From contig NC_081183.1 of NCBI RefSeq assembly GCF_029867415.1, forward strand, positions 62,322,336-62,386,335: 64,000 nt of DNA, read 5' to 3'. This DNA comes from Vicia villosa (lineage: Eukaryota; Streptophyta; Magnoliopsida; Fabales; Fabaceae). Under the pieces are notes generated by a model. It did no database searches. It was not told where the DNA came from and saw only the letters and a list, made by a program, of their open reading frames with translations. Positions 57,814 to 64,000 of the stretch are shown here, in pieces (position 1 is the stretch's first letter; every line of letters begins with the position of its first letter). The translations under genes and the position numbers were made by a program.

Positions 57814-58250
57814 TGTGAGATTTTGGATCGAACTCTAGTATGGCCGAAGGGTAGCTTCTTGGTTCGACAGGGTTAAGCATGAAGTCGAAGGTTGTTCACA
57901 TGCTTGTGTCGAAGATGCTAGGGTTGTTAGCATGTTAAATTAGGTTTTAGTGTTTAAACCCTAATTTGTTAAGTTAGCTTGTTTATTAAGTTGACTTGTG
58001 TAATGGGCCTTGTGGAAAAAGCCCATTAGTTAGTATGTTAGGTTTTATTATAAATAACATACTAGTCTCTCATCATTGCTAAGCTGCAAATCCTAATTTA
58101 GGGTGAGAGAGGTTATTTGTTATTCTTGTAAACTTGTAATCTTGTTTTAAGAGAAAGTGAAAGAATAGCAGTTATAACCAATTCTTGTGTTCTTATTCTC
58201 TTCCCTAATTCCCTATTATACTTTGTTATTGGTATCGTTTTTCCACAACA
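57814..58250 (+). repeat. Tork-type 5' LTR
   Basis: TGTGAGATTTTGG to ...TTCCACAACA. A TATA box, TATAAATAA, lies at 58049-58057. Confidence 0.92.
58049..58057 (+). promoter_or_regulatory. TATA box of the Tork-type 5' LTR
   Basis: TATAAATAA sits in the context gttttattataaataacatac, about 235 bp into the LTR, and suits transcription starting near 58085. Confidence 0.6.
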
Positions 58251-58275
58251 AATTGGTGCGGTGAGCGTGGAGAAG

Positions 58276-61200
58276 ATGCCGTCAACAAAGTATGAGATTG
58301 AAAAGTTCACCGGAGTGAATGATTTCGGTCTGTGGCGCTTGAAGATGAAAGCCCTACTGGTTCAGCAGGGTTGTTTGGAAGCGTTGAAGGGAGAGGCAGC
58401 CATGAATGCTGCATTAACGGCAGCGGAGAAGACGACTATGATTGAGAAGGCACACAGCGCAATTTTGTTGAGCCTTGGTGATAAGGTTCTCAGGCAGGTA
58501 TCAAAGGAGACGACGGCATCAGGGTTATGGGTGAAACTTGAAAGTTTGTACATGACCAAATCGCTGGTAAATCGACTCTACCTGAAGCAAGCTTTGTATT
58601 CATTCAAGATGATTGAAGACAAAGTATTGGCTGAGCAGTTGGATATGTTCAACAAGCTGATTCTTGATCTTGAAAATATTGATGTGAAAATCGATGATGA
58701 AGATCAAGCGCTGTTACTATTGTGTTCTTTGCCTCGATCACATGCTCACTTCAAAGAAACTCTCTTGTATGGAAGGGAGTCCCTGACGTTTGAAGAAGTT
58801 CAATCAGCCTTGTACTCTAAGGACTTGAATGAACGAAAGGAGCATAAACCTTCGACTGTTGGCGAAGGTCTGGCCGTTAAAGGAAAACTCTTACGAAAGG
58901 ATGGTAAGTTCGACAAGAAGAAAGGCAAAAGTCAGTCGAAGACTTACAGTGGCGAAGCATCTGGCATTCGATGCTACCATTGTAAGAAGGAGGGTCACAC
59001 AAGAAAGGTGTGCCCTGAACGCTTGAAATATCATGGAGGTAAGGATAATGGCAACGCTGCCATTGTTCAAGATGATTTCGAATCATCTGATGTTCTTGTG
59101 GTTTCAAGCAGTGACTCTAAGAAGGAGTGGATTATGGATTCAGGTTGCACTTGGCACATGACTCCAAACAAAGACTTGTTCGAGGAATTATGTGATCAAG
59201 ATGGTGGATCAGTATTGCTGGGAAACAACAAGGCTTGCAAGATTGCAGGTGTTGGATCTGTGAGATTCAAGCTCCATGATGAGTCAATAAGGTTGTTGAC
59301 TGAAGTCAGGTATGTTCCTGATTTGAAGAGAAATTTGCTTTCTCTTGGTGAATTCGACAAGAAAGGATATGTTTTCCAAGGAGAGAAAAGCATCCTAAGA
59401 GTCATGAAGGGGTCGAAGGAAGTCTTGAGAGGCGTGAAGAAACAAGGCTTGTATACCCTTGAGGCTGAAGTTGTAAGTGGTTCGACAAATGTTGTATCCA
59501 CGAAACCTTTGTCGAAGACAGAAATCTGGCACATGAGATTGGGCCATGTCAGTGAAAGGGGTCTGGTCGAATTAGGGAAACAAAATCTGCTTGGTGGAGA
59601 CAAAATCGAAAAGCTGAAGTTTTGTGAACCCTGTGTACTTGGAAAATCTTGCAGAGTGAAGTTCAACAAAGGCAAACAAAGAACACATGGATCCCTTGAT
59701 TACATCCATGCTGATCTTTGGGGGCCTGCAAGGTGTCCATCACATTCAGGAGCAAGGTATTTTCTATCCATAGTAGATGATTATTCCAGAAAATTATGGG
59801 TATTCATCCAGAAGACTAAGGATGAAACTTTTGAGAATTTCAAAAGTTGGAAGACTCTGGTTGAAAATCAGACTGGCAGAAAGGTCAAGAGGTTGAGAAC
59901 CGACAATGGCCTTGAATTTTGCAATGAGGCATTCGACAGTTTTTGTGTTGCCTCTGGTATTGCAAGGCATAGAACTACTGCAGGTACTCCACAGCAAAAT
60001 GGTTTGGCTGAAAGGTTTAATCGAACTATTTTGGAGAGAGTCAGATGCATGTTGACTAGTGCGGGGTTAACAAAGGTGTTCTGGGCTGAGGCTGTTTCGA
60101 CAGCAACATATCTGATAAACAGATGTCCTTCGACAGCGTTAGATATGAAGACACCTGAAGAAGTTTGGTCGGGACATCCACCAGATCTCGACAAACTGAG
60201 AGTATTTGGCTGCGTAGCCTATGCTCACATTAGGCAAGACAAGGTCGAACCTAGAGCTCTGAAATGCATGTTCATGGGATACCCTGAAGGAGTCAAAGCT
60301 TATAGGCTATGGTGCCTAGAGTCAGGTCACAGGAGGTGTATCACCAGTCGAGATGTAGTTTTCAATGAAGCTGAAATGGCTTTTAAGAAAACTGATGATG
60401 TTGGTCGAAGTACAGAAACATCTGACGAAGAGCTGGAACAGGTAGAGATTCCTGTTGAGGTGGAGCATGTTGATGCTGAATTGCATATCCCAGATGAAGT
60501 CGAAGAAGAAGCAGAAGATGCTGAAGTTGAGGAAACTGACGATGACTACCTATAGTCGAGAGATAGGTCGAGAAGAGTCATCAAGCCACCTCAGAGACTT
60601 GGATATGCAGATCTTATAGCTTATGCCTTAATCTCTGCAAGTGAGGTTCTAGACGAAGAACCTAGAGACTATAAGGAAGTTATGAGGAGTCGAAACAAGA
60701 CTGAATGGCTGAAGGCCATGGATGATGAGATGAAATCTCTTCATGATAATCATACTTGGGAACTGATCAAGAAACCTGCTGGGGCAAGGTTAGTCAGCTG
60801 TAAATGGATTTTCAAAGTTAAGGAAGGAATTGAAGGAGTGACGTCGAAAAGATACAAGGCAAGGTTAGTTGCAAGGGGTTTCACTCAGAAAGAAGGTGTC
60901 GACTTCAATGATGTGTTTTCTCCTGTTGTGAAGCATAGGTCCATTCGAATGTTGCTTGCCATGGTGGCACAGTTCGATCTTGAACTGGAACAAATGGATG
61001 TGAAGACTGCGTTCTTGTATGGTGATTTAGATGAAACGATCCTGATGAGGCAACCTGAAGGGTATGTCGAAAAGGGGAAGGAAGATTATGTGTGCAAGTT
61101 AAAGAGATCTTTGTATGGGCTGAAACAATCTCCTCGACAGTGGAATAGGAGATTCGACAAGTTCATGGCACGCATAAGTTTCATTAGAAGTCAGTTCGAC

Positions 61201-62238
61201 CACTGCGTTTACTTCAGATTTCGACCTGGTAATTCATTTGTTATTTTGTTGCTTTATGTGGATGATATTCTCATAGCAAGCAACAATGTTGAAGATGTGA
61301 CGAGGGTGAAGGCTGAACTCAATAAGGAGTTCGATATGAAGGATCTGGGAGCTGCTTCCAGGATTCTTGGAATTGACATTCGAAGAGATAGAAAGAAGTC
61401 GAAGTTATGCCTATCTCAAGAGGCATATTTACGGAAGATTCTTGAAAAGTTTGGTATGTCAAATTCGAAGCCAGTTGTGACTCCAACAAACCCTCAATTC
61501 AAGCTGAGTATTGATCAGTGTCCCAGTACTGATGTCGAAAGAGCCTATATGAATAGCATCCCATATGCTAATATAGTCGGTTCTTTGATGTATGCTATGG
61601 TCTGTACTAGACCCGACATAGCATACGCAGTAAGTCTTGTAAGCAGGTACATGGCGAATCCTGGAAAGGCTCACTGGCAAGCATTGAAGTGGATTTTAAG
61701 GTACATAAATGGATCTCTGAATAGAGTCCTAGTTTATGGTGGAGCCTTGGGTGAAAATAGTAAAGCAGTAATAGAAGGATATGTCGACTCTGATTATGCA
61801 GGTTGTATGGATTCCAGAAAATCTATTTCTGGATATGTTTTCACTATGTTTGGCACTGCAATTAGTTGGAAAGCAACACTTCAGAAGGTTGTTGCTCTAT
61901 CAACCACTGAAGCGGAGTACATTGCATTAACTGAAGCTGTGAAAGAAGCATTGTGGCTTGAAGGTTTTGCGAAGGAGCTGAAACTTCAAGGTCGAGGTAT
62001 CACTGTTAAATGTGATAGTCAAAGTGCAATACACCTGTCGAAGAATTCAGCCTATCATGAGCGAACTAAGCATATTGATGTGAGGTTGCATTTCGTCAGA
62101 GGAGTAATCGAGCGTGGAGAAGTCCAAGTGCTGAAGGTTTCGACTGAAGACAATGCTGCTGATATGATCACCAAGACATTGTCGAGTTGCAAGTTTTTCC
62201 ACTGTATGCAGTTGATAAAGCTGCATGAAGAAAGCTAG
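58276..62238 (+). pseudogene. Tork-type Gag-Pol polyprotein, one in-frame stop
   Basis: One frame from ATG 58276 (MPSTKYEIEKF) to 62238, about 1320 codons, is broken only by TAG at 60553-60555. Domains: UBN2-type gag (about residues 10-200); CCHC knuckle CYHCKKEGHTRKVC from residue 233; protease with catalytic Asp 288 in MDSGCTWHM; GAG-pre-integrase near 410-460; integrase with D480, D543 and E579 (D,D35E); then RT with YVDD at 61255-61266 and RNase H (STTEAEYIALTEA; HIDVRLHFVR). The TAG falls in the acidic linker between integrase and RT, so a truncated Gag-Pro-Int could still be made. I chose 58276 because it is the first ATG, 25 bp after the LTR. Confidence 0.9.
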
Positions 62239-62269
62239 TTTGTTCCCTTGATGTTGTAGAGTTAGATCC

Positions 62270-62280
62270 AAGGTGGAGAT
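62270..62280 (+). promoter_or_regulatory. polypurine tract of the Tork-type element
   Basis: AAGGTGGAGAT ends one base before the 3' LTR and is the expected plus-strand primer. Confidence 0.7.
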
Positions 62281-62281
62281 T

Positions 62282-62718
62282 TGTGAGATTTTGGATCGAA
62301 CTCTAGTATGGCCGAAGGGTAGCTTCTTGGTTCGACAGGGTTAAGCATGAAGTCGAAGGTTGTTCACATGCTTGTGTCGAAGATGCTAGGGTTGTTAGCA
62401 TGTTAAATTAGGTTTTAGTGTTTAAACCCTAATTTGTTAAGTTAGCTTGTTTATTAAGTTGACTTGTGTAATGGGCCTTGTGGAAAAAGCCCATTAGTTA
62501 GTATGTTAGGTTTTATTATAAATAACATACTAGTCTCTCATCATTGCTAAGCTGCAAATCCTAATTTAGGGTGAGAGAGGTTATTTGTTATTCTTGTAAA
62601 CTTGTAATCTTGTTTTAAGAGAAAGTGAAAGAATAGCAGTTATAACGAATTCTTGTGTTCTTATTCTCTTCCCTAATTCCCTATTATACTTTGTTATTGG
62701 TATCGTTTTTCCACAACA
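62282..62718 (+). repeat. Tork-type 3' LTR
   Basis: 437 bp, identical to the 5' LTR except for one visible base, and followed by ACCTG. Confidence 0.92.
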
Positions 62719-63557
62719 ACCTGAAATCTCCAGAAATGCGATTCACTTGAAAAAGTCAACTATACAAGATCACCATTGACTTTTTGGAAAATTTCGTCAA
62801 CCATGACTTTTGAAGATATGAATCATCAATATCTGATATTTGAAGTCATTTGATCAAGAAAAATCAAGAAAATCAATCAAGAATCAAAAAGTCAAAAGTT
62901 TGACTTTCCATACTTAGAAAAATTTTCTAAGTGTTTTCAAGGGTTTTTTCCAAACTTTGTAAGGGAATATCTCAAAATTTCACATACAAACTGAAAAAAA
63001 CTTCCAACATGAAAGTTGTAGATTTTGATCCAATGAACAACTTTGTCAGATAAATTTTTTTGCAAGAGATTAACCATTTAAGAGATATGGAGCTTCAAAG
63101 TTGGTATCTTTTGAAAAATTCACAAAAGACCTCATTTTCTTCAAACTTTATAGGTCTTTTTCACCCATTTCCTTAATGATCTTGACGAAGCATTCAACTA
63201 GGGATTTGAAGTACATAACAAGAGCTTTCCAAAATGACCAAGAGCATGAAAAAATATGGAGTGGAGCTATGGTTTTGAATTTTGACATTAGTGACCATAA
63301 TGCTTAAAATTTCAAGCCATTTTCACAAATTATGAACACTTTTTGGCAAATGATGCAAGCAATGACATAAACAAGTAATCAATGCAAGATATTTACCACT
63401 TGAGATAAGATTGGAAGAAGATAGGAAGCACTTGAGATTTTTAACCATGGTTTAGGTTTTTAACCTTATGCATTAAATGTGAAAGATTCCAATCTCCTAA
63501 TGCCATATCACCAAAGATATCTCAACTTGCAAAGGTTGAAGTTCAGAATTCTTGGCC

Positions 63558-63565
63558 TATAAATA
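63558..63565 (+). promoter_or_regulatory. putative TATA box of the truncated Ogre-type LTR
   Basis: TATAAATA in the context ggcctataaatagagg. It lies about 1.6 kb into this LTR after removing the copia element, matching the place of the TATA box in the related LTRs. Confidence 0.55.
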
Positions 63566-64000
63566 GAGGTCCAAACTTCATTCAAAATCACACCAAAACC
63601 TCACCAAGCATTGGTTTTCTCTTTCTTTCTTAAGTTGCAAGTTTCATGAGTTTCAAAGAGGTAGAAATTTCAACCTCCAAATCCTTGAAGTTCTGGCCAA
63701 AATGATGGTTCTAACAACTTCAAAACATCATATGGGATGTGTTTGATCCATCCACACCTCACCAAAACACCCAAAACTCAGAATCACCATCTCACCTCCA
63801 TGTTTGCATAAAGTGAGCCTTATCATGCCAATTTCCATTCTAGCTCATATCTGTCCAAATTAACACTTCAAACATCATCCATACACTATATATGAACTAT
63901 CCAAACACTCACCATCAACTTGAAACATCAGAATCATCAAGCTCGATCCTCACTTGCTCCTACTGCAGATCGGGTACCACCAATTGATCCAGAGGTTTTC

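Larger units (their letters stand above)
57814..62718 (+). mobile_element. young Tork-type Ty1/copia element
   Basis: Two 437 bp LTRs (57814-58250 and 62282-62718) bracket a single polyprotein frame, with ACCTG duplications at 57809-57813 and 62719-62723. The LTRs differ at one base that I can see (c versus g in 'ttataac(c/g)aattc'), indicating a very recent insertion. The domain order Gag, protease, integrase, RT, RNase H is Ty1/copia. The protein resembles the Tnt1/Tork group. Its only visible coding defect is one in-frame TAG. Confidence 0.92.
57064..64000 (+). mobile_element. start of an Ogre-type LTR, cut by a copia element and the window end
   Basis: It begins near 57069 with TCATACCCCAATTTTTGACC, an Ogre-type LTR start whose first bases are degenerate. 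57480-57730 and 62719-63130 align, in order, with the reverse complement of the solo LTR 46175-52155. Examples are 'gggactgaaatcagggtt', 'aacctaattcacctg' and 'cttccaacatgaaagttgtaga'. The Tork-type element 57814-62718 splits it. It continues past the window, so whether it is a solo LTR or part of an element is unknown. Confidence 0.7.

Noticed and set aside
1..64000. Host protein-coding gene
   Set aside because: Every substantial open frame is assigned to a transposable element. I found no exon series or conserved host protein motif.

Overview
The window looks like gene-free heterochromatin from a plant nuclear genome with massive retrotransposon nesting. The organism is most likely a legume, probably tribe Fabeae (pea, vetch, grass pea, lentil) or a relative. 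The reasons are a complete Ogre (Ty3/gypsy, Tat lineage) element of about 26 kb with 3.9 kb LTRs, several other Ogre-type LTRs, a Sirevirus (SIRE/Maximus-type Ty1/copia) with an env-like ORF, an Athila-lineage element and a Tork-lineage copia. I found no convincing host gene, rRNA, functional tRNA or CRISPR. The lineage and species calls come from recognition of protein motifs and repeat ends, not from a database search.

Layout. 1-4592: AT-rich DNA with a 368 bp hAT-like MITE (3678-4045) and a doubtful copia relic. 4593-12111: a small CACTA-like DNA transposon, opened by a Ty3/gypsy-type solo LTR (4865-11042, minus), which is itself opened by an Ogre-type solo LTR (5869-10189, minus). 12115-13026 and 55989-57063: DNA flanking the Sirevirus; the right part resembles an Ogre-type LTR fragment. 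13027-55983: one Sirevirus with TSD CCTTT. Its 5' LTR was hit by the complete Ogre (13148-39082, TSD ACATA), and its env-like ORF was hit by another Ogre-type solo LTR (46175-52155, minus, TSD CCTGA). The Ogre 3' UTR was in turn hit by a structurally aberrant Athila-type element (27470-33254, TSD ATCGA). 57064-64000: the start of a further plus-strand Ogre-type LTR, interrupted by a very young Tork-type copia (57814-62718, TSD ACCTG).

The Ogre has 5' LTR, tRNA-Arg-type PBS, ORF1, gag-pro, a short predicted intron that joins gag-pro to pol in frame, RT, two RNase H domains, integrase, a 3' UTR with 69 bp tandem repeats, PPT and 3' LTR. It carries three in-frame stops and one frameshift. The Sirevirus is heavily decayed and its 5' LTR has lost the TATA region. 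The Tork element has LTRs differing at one visible base and a single in-frame stop. The most unusual structure is the Athila-type insertion: both outer ends are LTR U3 starts facing outward, with a perfect 274 bp inverted repeat at its left side, yet it is flanked by a proper target-site duplication. This suggests that an aberrant reverse-transcription product was integrated.

Reading frames, TSDs and repeat ends were read directly by eye. Lineages, splice sites and mechanisms are inferences.
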